Positions 1 through 7,243 of a stretch of DNA of 19,513 nt are shown piece after piece (positions within the stretch are counted from its first letter, which is position 1; each line of letters opens with the position of its first letter). The DNA is from Micrococcales bacterium (GTDB lineage Bacteria > Actinomycetota > Actinomycetes > Actinomycetales > Dermatophilaceae). Location: the NCBI GenBank assembly GCA_030452775.1, contig JAKDLQ010000011.1, positions 1-19,513 on the forward strand. Reading direction: 5' to 3'. The translations under genes and the position numbers were made by a program. Under the pieces are notes generated by a model. It saw only the letters and a list, made by a program, of their open reading frames with translations, made no database searches and had not been told where the DNA came from.

Positions 1-29
1 GTTGTTGTTTGTCGAGATGCAGCGAAGAT

Positions 30-59
30 TGAACTCTTGCCCGATGAACTTAGAGTTCA
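30..59. repeat. 8-bp inverted repeat, operator- or hairpin-like
   Basis: TGAACTCT (30-37) and AGAGTTCA (52-59) are perfect inverted copies separated by 14 bases, in an A/T-richer stretch about 80 bases upstream of the first gene start at 140. It could be an operator for that gene or a weak hairpin. No U-tract follows, so a terminator is less likely. Confidence 0.35.
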
Positions 60-139
60 CGAACCTGCGCGCACCTTGTTGTCTCGGCGCGGCACGACAG
101 CCTCGAAGTCCTGACCGAGACAAGTGAGGTGGTGCAGTC

Positions 140-890
140 ATGTATGAGATGACGCCCGGCTGGCTGGCCAAAGAACGTGGTGTGCCCAAACTGCACATGT
201 GGCACGCGATGCAGGAACTGCGCATCAACGCCAAGCGCATGTGTCGCCCGACTGTCCGATCGCCAAGAAGGCGCCCTTCGCACCTATTACACCAACAAGC
301 AGAAGGCGCGTACTCGACGAGCAGCTCATGGCGTGGTCGGGCATCAACCTAGGTCGGTGGCACCCATCCCTGCTGACCGGGAGTTCCCGCGAACCTGCTC
401 GTGCTGCGGTCGACGCTGGGTTCACCGCGGGGTCAAGGATCGAGCTGGCACGTTGTGCCCACAGTGTGAGGGCCACCATGCCTTGCCCGAGGAGGGGATT
501 GAGCGCCGGCTCGCTCGCGCCGAAGAGCATGCAGCGATCTATAGGAAAGAACGCGACGCGGCCTACGGCGCAGTGCAGGAGCACCGTCGCCTTCGGGTAG
601 CCGCATACGAGAGCCGGGCCAAGTGGCGTGCGGCGATCGAAGAGGTCGTGCTTGACCACGATGAGGGGCCCGACGGACTCTGCTGGTGCGGTCATGCGCT
701 CCCATGCCGGACCTGGCTCAAACCGGATGAGGCGAACCGTGGCATCCATTGCGAGGTAGAGAAGTGGTCATCGTGGAGCGACGTGCGCCTGGAGGGGTTC
801 CTCTATAGCGAGAGCCGAGCGCACTCCTCCGTGATCGATGAGGACGAGCCGGAGGACGACGAGTTGGGGCCTGTTGAGACCGGGGCCTAG
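140..890 (+). CDS. Zinc-ribbon/coiled-coil protein with HTH-like N-terminus, apparently frameshifted near 241
   Basis: I do not recognise a named family. An ATG at 140 has a good ribosome site, GAGGTGG, seven bases upstream. It opens a frame whose first 34 residues (MYEMTPGWLAKERGVPKLHM and on) read like a small helix-turn-helix domain. That frame then turns into low-quality sequence. Convincing coding resumes one base out of phase from about 243, starting VARLSDRQEGALRTYY, and runs to the TAG at 890. The downstream part has a CxxC...CxxC zinc ribbon (CSCCGRRW and CPQC), an Arg/Glu/Ala-rich likely coiled coil, a second Cys/His cluster (CWCGHALPC) and an acidic tail. The simplest reading is one gene of about 250 codons with a one-base shift near 241. 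An ORF starting at 177 in the downstream frame is the alternative. The lower GC and DNA-binding look fit a phage or integrative-element gene. Confidence 0.5.
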
Positions 891-968
891 CCGCTTGAAG
901 AGAACGTGTCGGAGGTTGCCGGTACATTGCGAGGGATGAGTCGAGAATAGTCAGGAGAACCAGACAAG

Positions 969-1315
969 ATGACCGAGGCTGGACGAGCACAGAAGATCCT
1001 TACGGCGCTGACTGACTACGAGCATCAGGTCCCAAGGAGACACTGCTCGTGCCACTGCGCACGGGCAACCGACCCTTGCCCGTCATCACCGTCCCTCTGG
1101 ACCTTCCGGTGTTGAACACACGGAGTTTCCGGATCGCTCCACTGCTCGCGAGCATGGCTGAAGCCAAGGCAATTGGAACAGATCCATTCTCGGCCTCATC
1201 GCAGCGTATCGTGTCGGAGTTGGTCGTCGCCTCGCACCGACACGTCAACGTGCCCACGGATCGGACTCTCCTGAGTGCCGAACTGCACCCGGTGCCCGTC
1301 TGGACCGCACCCTGA
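969..1315 (+). pseudogene. Frameshifted and truncated gene remnant, family not recognised
   Basis: ATG 969 follows an AGGAG site at 954-958, 11 bases upstream. The first 22 codons (MTEAGRAQKILTALTDYEHQ, then VP) are cut off by a shift at 1029-1034. Restoring one C in the GTCCCA run joins them smoothly to the other frame: VPKETLLVPLRTGNR, then VPLDLPVLNTRSFRIAPLL, then a DPFSASSQRIVSELVVASHRH segment. This continuous sense across the join makes a single-base loss more likely than two genes. After HRHV the sequence loses regularity and stops at 1315, giving about 115 residues in total, so the 3' part is probably missing. The LDLPVLNTRSFRI block recalls the start of ParB-like or phage-defence-associated proteins, but I cannot assign it. 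A GTG at 1049 could start a shorter ORF. Confidence 0.5.
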
Positions 1316-1427
1316 GGCGTTGCCTGCCAAGATGGGGCACGCCAGGCCATGCGGCAACACGACGGCCTTCGTGTCTCCTACGCTAGGAACGCATCACGCG
1401 GCAGGGGAAGAGCGTGCGTCACGACAT

Positions 1428-1470
1428 GCCTGTGACAAACGTCAGTGGCCCGGCTACGGGGCCCACAGGC
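1428..1470. repeat. Nested inverted repeat upstream of the toxin-antitoxin-like pair
   Basis: GCCTGTG (1428-1434) and CACAGGC (1464-1470) are perfect inverted copies. They enclose a second GGCCC...GGGCC pair at about 1448-1463. The block lies in the 205-base gap between the remnant ending at 1315 and the gene starting at 1521. It could be a terminator hairpin for the remnant, though without a T-tract, or a regulatory structure for the toxin-antitoxin operon. Confidence 0.35.
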
Positions 1471-1520
1471 GGATCGGGCAGCGGGACGACGGTGCGAGCC
1501 TTCTGTGCCACAATAAGAGA

Positions 1521-1769
1521 GTGGACCGACGGCTCCGGTGGTATCGCTCCGCGCGCCGCCACCGGATCGGCAAGGCCCACGCGATGCACGTGATCAACTC
1601 CTGTCGAGCCCGAGTACGTCGAAGCTACCGCGAGGCGGACGCACGACTGGTCTGGATCGGCGAGGACGACCGCGGCGTCGAACTGGAGGTCGTGGCGCTG
1701 GACCTCGATGAAGCTGTCATCGTCATCCACGTCATGCCGACCGAGCTGCGGAGGCGATCAGATGAGTGA
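1521..1769 (+). CDS. Small toxin-like protein of a putative type II toxin-antitoxin pair
   Basis: An 82-residue basic protein. Its core RHRIGKAHAMHVI...RLVWIGEDDRGVELEVVALD...IVIHVMP is a pattern I associate with small actinobacterial proteins annotated as toxin components: a His-rich N-terminal helix, then a beta-rich domain somewhat like BrnT or DUF4258. That match is from memory. The GTG at 1521 is chosen because family-like sequence begins right there and upstream sequence in the same frame is junk. There is no spaced Shine-Dalgarno, but a CACAAT -10-like box (1509-1514) lies six bases upstream, so a leaderless transcript is plausible. The stop overlaps the next start by eight bases, so the two genes are almost certainly co-translated. 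An internal ATG at 1584 is the alternative start. Confidence 0.65.
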   Translation: MDRRLRWYRSARRHRIGKAHAMHVINSCRARVRRSYREADARLVWIGEDDRGVELEVVALDLDEAVIVIHVMPTELRRRSDE

Positions 1770-2061
1770 GCACACCAGCTACCGACTCGGACCGGACGTG
1801 CCCGACGAGGAGGAATTGTGCGACAGCCAGGGTCGCGTGATCGATGAGTGCTACGTCGAGCAGGCCGTCGAGGAGGCCATCGAGCAGGTCCACGGACGAG
1901 GGCGCCCCTCACTGTCCAAGAGCGGCGAGTCCCCGCTGCTGCGCGTCCGCCTACCACGCGAGCTCGACGAAGCGGTCAGCGACGCGGCCAGGCGCGCTGG
2001 AGCTTCCCGTTCCGAATGGGTACGACGCGCCCTCGACGAGGCAGTCCACCGAGCGAGCTGA
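1762..2061 (+). CDS. Ribbon-helix-helix (CopG-like) antitoxin-like protein
   Basis: A 99-residue protein. Residues 1-50 are acidic (MSEHTSYRLGPDVPDEEELC and a Glu-rich helix) and could neutralise the basic partner. Residues 58-97 (PLLRVRLPRELDEAVSDAAR, then RAGASRSEWVRRALDEAV) are a textbook ribbon-helix-helix: a short strand LLRVRLP, helix A, a turn with SRSEWV, and helix B. RHH antitoxins of this type dimerise, bind the operon operator and block the toxin. The ATG at 1762 lies inside the toxin's last codons in a different frame. An upstream in-frame ATG at 1708 would run deep into the toxin gene and is less likely. Gene order toxin-then-antitoxin is less common than the reverse but known. 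The RHH fold is clear; the antitoxin role is inferred from context. Confidence 0.75.
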   Translation: MSEHTSYRLGPDVPDEEELCDSQGRVIDECYVEQAVEEAIEQVHGRGRPSLSKSGESPLLRVRLPRELDEAVSDAARRAGASRSEWVRRALDEAVHRAS

Positions 2062-2211
2062 CGAGGACCGAACCAGTGTGGCGCTCCGCGGTGCGCCGGT
2101 AACGGATCCGCTCACGACAACGGCCCGGCCATCGACCGGACGTACCGTGGCAGAGTGCCAGTGGCGGGCGGTGCCGGGTTTGTGAGATGTCCTTGCTCGC
2201 AGACAAGTTTG

Positions 2212-2522
2212 TCATCTGGGGTCGGTTCTGCCGGAGAGGCGGTGAGTGACCGCGCGGGCCAGGGCCTCGAGGTCGGTGCCGGGCTGGGGTGCGATCGCGC
2301 CGTCGAGCACCAATGTGGCCAGCCCGTGCACCAATGACCAGGCCGCCATGGGACGCGGTCCGCAGTGCCGAACGTGGCTTGCGCCCTTCGGGGCGCGTGC
2401 CGAGAGCAGCTCGTCGAGCAGGCGCGCCCCCTCGCGGAGTCGACGAGCGGCCTTCACGTCCCGTGCGCGGAGGGACTCCGCGGCGACACGACTGTCCTCA
2501 ACCTCGGCTCGCAGAACCGCAA
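2212..2522 (-). pseudogene. C-terminal fragment of a TetR/AcrR-family regulator
   Basis: The reading frame from about 2522 down to the stop at 2212 encodes a helical segment ending in MAAWSLVHGLATLVLDGAI, the hallmark of the ligand-binding C-terminal domain of many actinobacterial TetR regulators. The N-terminal helix-turn-helix, normally about 60 residues with a motif like GxxxTTxxxIA, is absent. Upstream on the same strand the frame runs straight into the stop region of the VOC gene. The only start is a GTG at 2457, giving 81 residues without a DNA-binding domain. I read this as a 5'-deleted gene, with the deletion or rearrangement junction near 2520-2530. A stand-alone small protein from 2457 is possible but would not act as a normal regulator. 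Confidence 0.55.
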
Positions 2523-2882
2523 CTATGTGTCCTTGTGACTGTTGATGTTCACAACGTTGCCGTCTGGACCGCGGACGAGGAACCTTCGTATGCCCCAGGG
2601 TTCGGTAGTGAGCGGATGGACGATCTCGTACCCGCGTCGCCGCGCCTCCTCGTACGCCTCCTCTACGTCGTCACCCACGGTGACCGAGATCGCAGCGTTG
2701 CACGGAGCGGTGGCGTCGTGGGTGACCAGCTGAACCACAGCCTGCCCATCCGGGGACTGGAACCGGGTGACCCAGTCCATTTTGACTTGCTCGTCGCTGA
2801 GCCCCAGAAAGTCCTGGTAGAACTCGCGCGCCTCGGCGATGTCTGGAACAGCCAGGTCCGCGAAGATGTGAGTCGGCTGCAT
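2523..2882 (-). CDS. VOC-superfamily (glyoxalase/bleomycin-resistance fold) protein
   Basis: A 119-residue single-domain vicinal-oxygen-chelate protein. The first beta-alpha unit is HIFADLAVPDIAEAREFYQD followed by FLGL. The middle has FQSPDGQAVVQLV and the end has the family-typical FLVRGPDGNVVNINSH. The usual metal-ligand Glu near the last strand is replaced by Asn in NVVNIN, so catalysis is uncertain and a binding or resistance role is possible. ATG 2882 is chosen because AAGGGAG lies seven bases upstream on this strand and the fold starts at residue 4; a longer frame to 2978 adds only junk. It is cytoplasmic, with no signal peptide. The downstream neighbour on the same strand is the TetR fragment, so an original regulator-enzyme pairing may have been broken. 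The substrate is unknown. Confidence 0.85.
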   Translation of the reverse strand: MQPTHIFADLAVPDIAEAREFYQDFLGLSDEQVKMDWVTRFQSPDGQAVVQLVTHDATAPCNAAISVTVGDDVEEAYEEARRRGYEIVHPLTTEPWGIRRFLVRGPDGNVVNINSHKDT

Positions 2883-3284
2883 AGGTGGCTCCCTTCCTCG
2901 GCGCCACCCCAATCCTCCCACCAGACAGCGACCTGGGGAACCGTGCCCAGGCCGACCGGCTGCTGCAGGGCTTGTCATAGCTCCGGCGGGTCCGGTCCCG
3001 TCCGTAGGCCAAACGGGCTGCGACGAACTGTTGACGGCTTACGACTGTCGCCCAACGCCGGCCTGATCCCCAGTTGCGGGTCAATCCGGCCCGCCGTCGC
3101 AGCACATCCCCTGTCTGGCAAGGGCTCTCGACACGAGGCGCCCGGTGCGCGGCAAGGGTCCGTGGCAAGTAGCGCTCTGGGCGCCACCGGCAGCCTCGAC
3201 AAGGGCGCGCTCGCGGCTGGTGTGCCGCGCGTGAGCGTCGAGGTCCGCGGCCCGGTTGACCAGAGCGCCTCACCGCGTGGCATG
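2883..3284. other. About 400-base intergenic stretch with no recognisable gene
   Basis: Open frames cross this stretch on both strands but none has family-like sequence, a credible ribosome site or a regular amino-acid pattern. It separates the divergent VOC gene (minus) and the M15-like/amidotransferase/FemX operon (plus). The length could mark the edge of the eroded accessory region to the left. I see no tRNA, intact mobile element or obvious terminator in it. Confidence 0.4.
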
Positions 3285-3314
3285 TTGTCGGTGGGTGCTG
3301 TAGGTGGATAGTGT
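3285..3314 (+). promoter_or_regulatory. Predicted promoter of the M15-like/AsnB-like/FemX operon
   Basis: TTGTCG (3285-3290) and TAGTGT (3309-3314) match sigma-A -35 and -10 boxes with an 18-base spacer. The -10 ends nine bases before ATG 3324, so transcription would start at or just before the start codon. The lack of a spaced Shine-Dalgarno at this start agrees with a leaderless or near-leaderless message. Confidence 0.4.
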
Positions 3315-3323
3315 TCCCTAGCT

Positions 3324-4184
3324 ATGACGAATGCCGACAGATCCGCGCGCTCGGTGCAGGTGTCGGCATACCACCTCGAGGTCGACACGGCCGTTGCCGA
3401 GCTGGAGGCTGCCCTGACCGCAGACGCCGATGTCTCGGAGGCAATGGGCGTGCTCGACCATGCGTTCCGTGGTCCGGTGGCGTTGGAGATCATGGACCGG
3501 TTGCCGTACAGCCGTGCACACCTACTGACCGAGGCGCACCGAGAACTCGAACGACCCAAGCCCGGTTCGGCGTCGAATGCCAGGACTCACGTGGGTCTCG
3601 TCCGCATCCTGCTGCTGCACCAGATGGACGTCATGTGGTGGTCCGAGGTCGAGCCGTATGCCGACGACGCGGCCGTCGAGCACGCACCGGAGCTGCGGTC
3701 CTTGCCGACGCTGCAGGAAGCCGGCGCCCTGCGTTTCCGTTTTGCCACACAACCGGACGCGTTGTGGGGGCGCGGCCGCGATTACATGCTGCGACGACTG
3801 GCCACGCGGCGACGACCGAACGTGTCCGGGATGAAGTTCCTTGTCGCCCGACCTGAGATCGTCGCCGTGCTGAACGAGATCGCCGATGCCCTGAAGCGCC
3901 GGGCGCCGAAGGGCACGCCCCCACTCTGGGTCAACAGCACCGTGCGCAGCGTCGAGCATCAGATGCATCTCAGCAGTCTCGGGTACTCGGCGCTGCTGCC
4001 CAGCTCGCACTGCCTCGGCTTCGGCGCCGACGTCGAGATGGCATGGTTCGAGAGGTTCGGCGCGTACGACGCGCTGCGTGCCATACTGTTCGACTACCGT
4101 GACGGCGACGTCCTCAACATCATCGACGAGGGTCAGGCATGGCACCTGTGCCTCAGCCCTGACCATCTGTCGGCTTACAGCTGA
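3324..4184 (+). CDS. M15-like (DUF5715-like) putative zinc peptidase, no signal peptide
   Basis: A 286-residue protein. Residues 1-190 are mostly helical and unassigned. The C-terminal domain from about residue 198 carries both halves of the M15 / D-Ala-D-Ala carboxypeptidase zinc site. SSHCLGFGAD (227-236) matches SxHxxGx(A/G)xD with ligands H229 and D236, and DEGQAWH (268-274) matches the ExxxWH block with H274 as third ligand and E269 or D268 as candidate base. LWVNSTVRSVEHQ before the first motif also fits. M15-like enzymes cut D-amino-acid or peptidoglycan-type peptides. There is no signal peptide or membrane segment, so it should act in the cytoplasm, unusual for a wall hydrolase. It is first in an operon with the amidotransferase, whose start lies 30 bases after its stop. 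The metal site is convincing; the substrate is unknown. Confidence 0.75.
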   Translation: MTNADRSARSVQVSAYHLEVDTAVAELEAALTADADVSEAMGVLDHAFRGPVALEIMDRLPYSRAHLLTEAHRELERPKPGSASNARTHVGLVRILLLHQMDVMWWSEVEPYADDAAVEHAPELRSLPTLQEAGALRFRFATQPDALWGRGRDYMLRRLATRRRPNVSGMKFLVARPEIVAVLNEIADALKRRAPKGTPPLWVNSTVRSVEHQMHLSSLGYSALLPSSHCLGFGADVEMAWFERFGAYDALRAILFDYRDGDVLNIIDEGQAWHLCLSPDHLSAYS

Positions 4185-4214
4185 GACCAACCACACGAGT
4201 GAGTGAGCTCTGAG

Positions 4215-5822
4215 ATGTGCGGGATTGCCCTTCTCGTCGGCCCGGGTGCTCGTGGCCAGTACGCCACGTTCGCCGCAATGCTGGACCAGGTCCGTCCGCG
4301 TGGAGAGGTCGAGGAGACTCTCGTCGACGACGAGGCGCTCTTGGGGACACAACGACTGCGCATCGTCGACCGCGACCGGGCCGTGCAGCCATGGCAGTCC
4401 GCGGACGGCCGCTACGCGCTCTCCTACAACGGTGAGGTGTTCAACTTCGCCGACCTGCGCACCCAGCTGATAGGTGAGGGCCGGCAGCTTCGGTCTGTCA
4501 GCGACACCGAGGTCGTGCTGGAGGGTGTCCTCGCGTGGGGGGACGGGGCGTTGCCGCGGTTTCGCGGTGAGTTCGCCTTCGCCATGGTCGAGCGTGAGAC
4601 ACAGCGCGTGTTCCTGGCGCGAGACCCCGCCGGCGTCAAGCCCTTGTACTGGGCGTTGTCGCAAGGCCGGCTGGCGATCGCCTCGGAGGTCAAGGCACTA
4701 GTCGGTATCGCCGTCGGGCCAGGCGTACCCGTCCACGAGGTCCCCCCAGGCCACTGCGGCTGGGCCGAGCCGGGGTCGGAACCCGAGCTGCATCCCTATC
4801 TCGACCTGCTTCGCCTCGGCGAGGGCGAGGCGACGGTCGATGACCTCGACCGGGCCAGCAACCTCGTCAGGGAGACCTACCGGCGAGCCGTGCGGATGCG
4901 CGTCGATACCGACCTCACGGTGGGAGTTGTCCTGTCCGGCGGCCTGGACAGCTCGCTCACGCTGCTGCACGTGCGCGAGATGCACCCCGACTGCGTGGCG
5001 TTCACCGTCGGGACCGAGGACAGCGAGGACCTTGCGTATGCTCGCCGCCTGACCCGCGAGCTCGACGTCCCGCACGAGGTCGTGACCCTCCGTCCGCGCG
5101 ACATCGGGCTCTCCGACGTGCGCGAGGCCATCCGGGTCAGCGAGGCGACGGAGTACGGCGACGTGATCAACTCCGTCGTGTCGAACCGCCTGTTCGAGCG
5201 CGTGCATCGCAGTGGAGTCAAGGTGGTGCTGACGGGCGATGGGTCCGACGAGCTGTTCGGCGGCTACGACATGTACAGCAGCATCTCCCCCGACCAGTCC
5301 CGTTCCCTCTTCCTGCACAAGATCCGTCAGCTGAGTCGTACCGAACTGCAGCGGGTCGACCGCACCAGCATGGGTAACGGCGTCGAGGCGCGGGTGCCCT
5401 ACCTCGACCTGGACATGCTGTCGATGGCGATGCGGATTCCCGAGTCGATGAAGATCCGTCACGGGTACGAGAAGTGGATCCTGCGCCACGCCTTCGCCGA
5501 CGTGCTCCCGGACTACATCCGCGAGCGTCACAAGAACCCGATGTCGCACTCGAGTGGTCTGCACGAACGGATCCGGCTCTATCAGCCGCTCTTCGCCGGC
5601 ATCTATCGGTCCTACGGTTACGAGGGGCTCGGTCCGATGCGACGCGACTTCTGGCGTGTCCTGGTGGAGTCAGACCACGACCTGGACCGCGCGGTGGTGG
5701 CCGCCCAGTCCGCCCAGGACTTCACGCCCGCGGAGCATGCCCGCGACTTCGTGGGCGCCGTGAGATGGAACGTCGTCGGCGGTGTGCGCGCCGCACGACG
5801 CCGGCTGAGCCGACGGGGATGA
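4215..5822 (+). CDS. Glutamine-dependent asparagine-synthetase-like amidotransferase
   Basis: A 535-residue two-domain AsnB-type protein. The start is ATG 4215 rather than GTG 4203 because class II glutaminases need the nucleophile Cys2, and only 4215 gives MCGIALLV. The N-terminal glutaminase has NGEVFN (about 72-77) and SDTEVVLEG. The usual RGPD glutamine-binding block is replaced by RPRGEVEE, a notable change. The C-terminal PP-loop ATPase has SGGLDSS (about 241-247), LTGDGSDELFGGYD (about 339-352) and NGVEARVPYLD. So it should hydrolyse glutamine, adenylate a carboxylate and amidate it. The acceptor could be free aspartate or, as with corynebacterial LtsA acting on diaminopimelate, a cell-wall or peptide carboxyl. 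Its place between the M15-like gene and a FemX-like gene (4-base ATGA overlap) favours a peptide or wall substrate over bulk asparagine synthesis. Confidence 0.9.
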   Translation: MCGIALLVGPGARGQYATFAAMLDQVRPRGEVEETLVDDEALLGTQRLRIVDRDRAVQPWQSADGRYALSYNGEVFNFADLRTQLIGEGRQLRSVSDTEVVLEGVLAWGDGALPRFRGEFAFAMVERETQRVFLARDPAGVKPLYWALSQGRLAIASEVKALVGIAVGPGVPVHEVPPGHCGWAEPGSEPELHPYLDLLRLGEGEATVDDLDRASNLVRETYRRAVRMRVDTDLTVGVVLSGGLDSSLTLLHVREMHPDCVAFTVGTEDSEDLAYARRLTRELDVPHEVVTLRPRDIGLSDVREAIRVSEATEYGDVINSVVSNRLFERVHRSGVKVVLTGDGSDELFGGYDMYSSISPDQSRSLFLHKIRQLSRTELQRVDRTSMGNGVEARVPYLDLDMLSMAMRIPESMKIRHGYEKWILRHAFADVLPDYIRERHKNPMSHSSGLHERIRLYQPLFAGIYRSYGYEGLGPMRRDFWRVLVESDHDLDRAVVAAQSAQDFTPAEHARDFVGAVRWNVVGGVRAARRRLSRRG

Positions 5823-6976
5823 CGGCGCGGACATCGCATCGGCTCGAGGTCCGCAGTATCAGTGCGAGTGACCACCTCGACTACGTCCGTGGGTGCGCCG
5901 GCGCGTCCTACCTCCAGTGTCCGTCGTGGGGGCAGATGCCACCGAGGTGGCATCCGGAGAGTGTCGGATGGTTCGAGGGGCGTCGGCTTCGCGGCGTCGG
6001 CCTGGTCCTCTACCGCCGCGTCCCGATCGTCGGGTCGCTCGCCTATCTCGGCGAGGGGCCGGTGGTGGACTGGGCCGACCTCGGCGCAGAGGACATCACC
6101 GCGCCCCTGCTTGACTTCCTGCGCACCCGCGCGGTGTTCTCCGTCACGCTCGCACCCGCCCTTGTCCTGCGTCGGTGGCGGAACGAAGCGCTGCGTGCCG
6201 CGCTGCGCGTCGGGCAGGCACAGCGCCTGCGTGACCTTACGCCGGATGTCGTGGACGAGACCGCGACCGAGGTGGCCATCGCACTACGCGGTCAAGGGTG
6301 GCGGCAGTACGAGGCGACCGGCCCCGGGTTCGGCGGCAAGATGAATCCGCGGTACCGCTCGCACGTCCCGCTCACCCCGCTGCACGACCCTTCGACCGAC
6401 CACTGGGCCGGTCTGCGGGCCCGACTCGACACGTCGTGGCGGCGCAACCTGCGCCGTTCGACGGCGAGCGGGGTGACGGTCGAGATGGGCGGGGCGCTCG
6501 ACCTGCCCGTGTTTCATCGCCTCTACGTCGAGACGGCGACGCGCGACAAGTTCGCGCCTCTGCCCCTCGCGTTCTTCGAGAGGCTGTGGCGCGAACTCAG
6601 AGCCGAGGATCCGAAGCGGATCGAGCTGTACCTGGCCTCGTACGGCGGCCAGGTCCACGCTGCGGCGATCCGTACCCGGGTCGGCGACGAGTTCTCGTAC
6701 ACCCACGGAGCGTCGTCGAACGCGGGTCGCCGCGGGCGACCGAGCAACGCCTTGCAATGGCGGATGCTGACCGATGCCGCTGCCGCTGGGGCGTCGGTCT
6801 ACGACCTGCGCGGCATCTCCGACACCCTCGACCCCGACGACCGGCTGTTCGGGCTGCTGCGCTTCAAGCTCGGTCTGGGGGCGGATGCCGTCGAGATGGT
6901 CGGTGAGTGGGACTATCCGCTGCGCCGCGTCCGACACCACGCGGTCGCCGCGTATCTCGATCGCCGACAGCGCTGA
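5819..6976 (+). CDS. FemAB/FemX-like aminoacyl-tRNA-dependent peptidyltransferase
   Basis: A 385-residue protein with the tandem GNAT layout of the FemABX family, which moves an amino acid from aminoacyl-tRNA onto the peptide of lipid II or another acceptor in the cytoplasm. Family-typical pieces are YLQCPSWGQMPP near residue 36, the first-domain strand YLGEGPVVDW, and the second-domain segments RRNLRRSTASGV, FHRLYVETATRDKF, ELYLASYGGQVHAAAI and YDLRGI, followed by FKLGLGADAVEMVGEWDYPL. ATG 5819 is set by the ATGA overlap with the amidotransferase stop, so translation is coupled. No signal peptide is present. The stop lies inside the first units of a 9-bp minisatellite. The amino acid and acceptor cannot be read from sequence. 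Other options are a GNAT-fold peptide-tailoring enzyme or a non-lipid-II transferase. Confidence 0.85.
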   Translation: MTARTSHRLEVRSISASDHLDYVRGCAGASYLQCPSWGQMPPRWHPESVGWFEGRRLRGVGLVLYRRVPIVGSLAYLGEGPVVDWADLGAEDITAPLLDFLRTRAVFSVTLAPALVLRRWRNEALRAALRVGQAQRLRDLTPDVVDETATEVAIALRGQGWRQYEATGPGFGGKMNPRYRSHVPLTPLHDPSTDHWAGLRARLDTSWRRNLRRSTASGVTVEMGGALDLPVFHRLYVETATRDKFAPLPLAFFERLWRELRAEDPKRIELYLASYGGQVHAAAIRTRVGDEFSYTHGASSNAGRRGRPSNALQWRMLTDAAAAGASVYDLRGISDTLDPDDRLFGLLRFKLGLGADAVEMVGEWDYPLRRVRHHAVAAYLDRRQR

Positions 6977-7049
6977 CAGCGACCGCGCCGACCGCGCCGA
7001 CCGCGCCGACCGCGCCGACAGCGCCGACCGCGCCGACCGCGCTGACAGC
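6963..7049. repeat. 9-bp minisatellite across the FemX-like stop codon
   Basis: Nine 9-base units of the form GCYGACMGC plus one 6-base partial unit run in tandem. They begin in the last codons of the FemX-like gene. The TGA stop (6974-6976) is created by a C-to-T variant inside the second unit. The unit is a multiple of three, so copy-number change would not shift a frame. In other frames the array reads Asp-Arg-Ala or Thr-Ala-Pro repeats. It lies between convergent genes. Confidence 0.9.
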
Positions 7050-7243
7050 GCTGAGACGGGACGGCCACTCATCGGAGGGGCCGCCGTGGTTGCCGGCGTC
7101 CTGCCCGGCAGCTTCCAGCGGCGACCCGCGATCCCGGCCGAATGGTCGACGCCCGCATCGTGCCTGTGGATGGCCGATGGAGTCACCCGACCCGCCGGAG
7201 ACGCTGGTGGCATCGCGTGCCGCTGATCCACGTCCTGGAACGC

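Noticed and set aside
2080..2097. Rho-independent terminator after the RHH gene (GGCGC...GCGCC)
   Set aside because: Five-base stem with no T-tract; too common by chance in DNA of this GC content.
2165..2215. Insertion-sequence end near an imperfect inverted repeat GACAA-gt-TTGTC
   Set aside because: The word TTTGTGAGATGTCC reminded me of IS termini, but there is no transposase, no second end and no target duplication.
3522..4664. 380-codon minus-strand ORF
   Set aside because: It lies antisense to the M15-like and amidotransferase genes, both of which have clear catalytic motifs.
4203..5822. Lasso-peptide cyclase in a lasso biosynthetic cluster
   Set aside because: Cys2 and the glutaminase motif NGEVFN are kept, and I see no short precursor gene, RRE (PqqD-like) protein or transglutaminase-type leader protease nearby.
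6963..7049. CRISPR array
   Set aside because: The units are contiguous 9-mers with no unique spacers and no cas genes are near.
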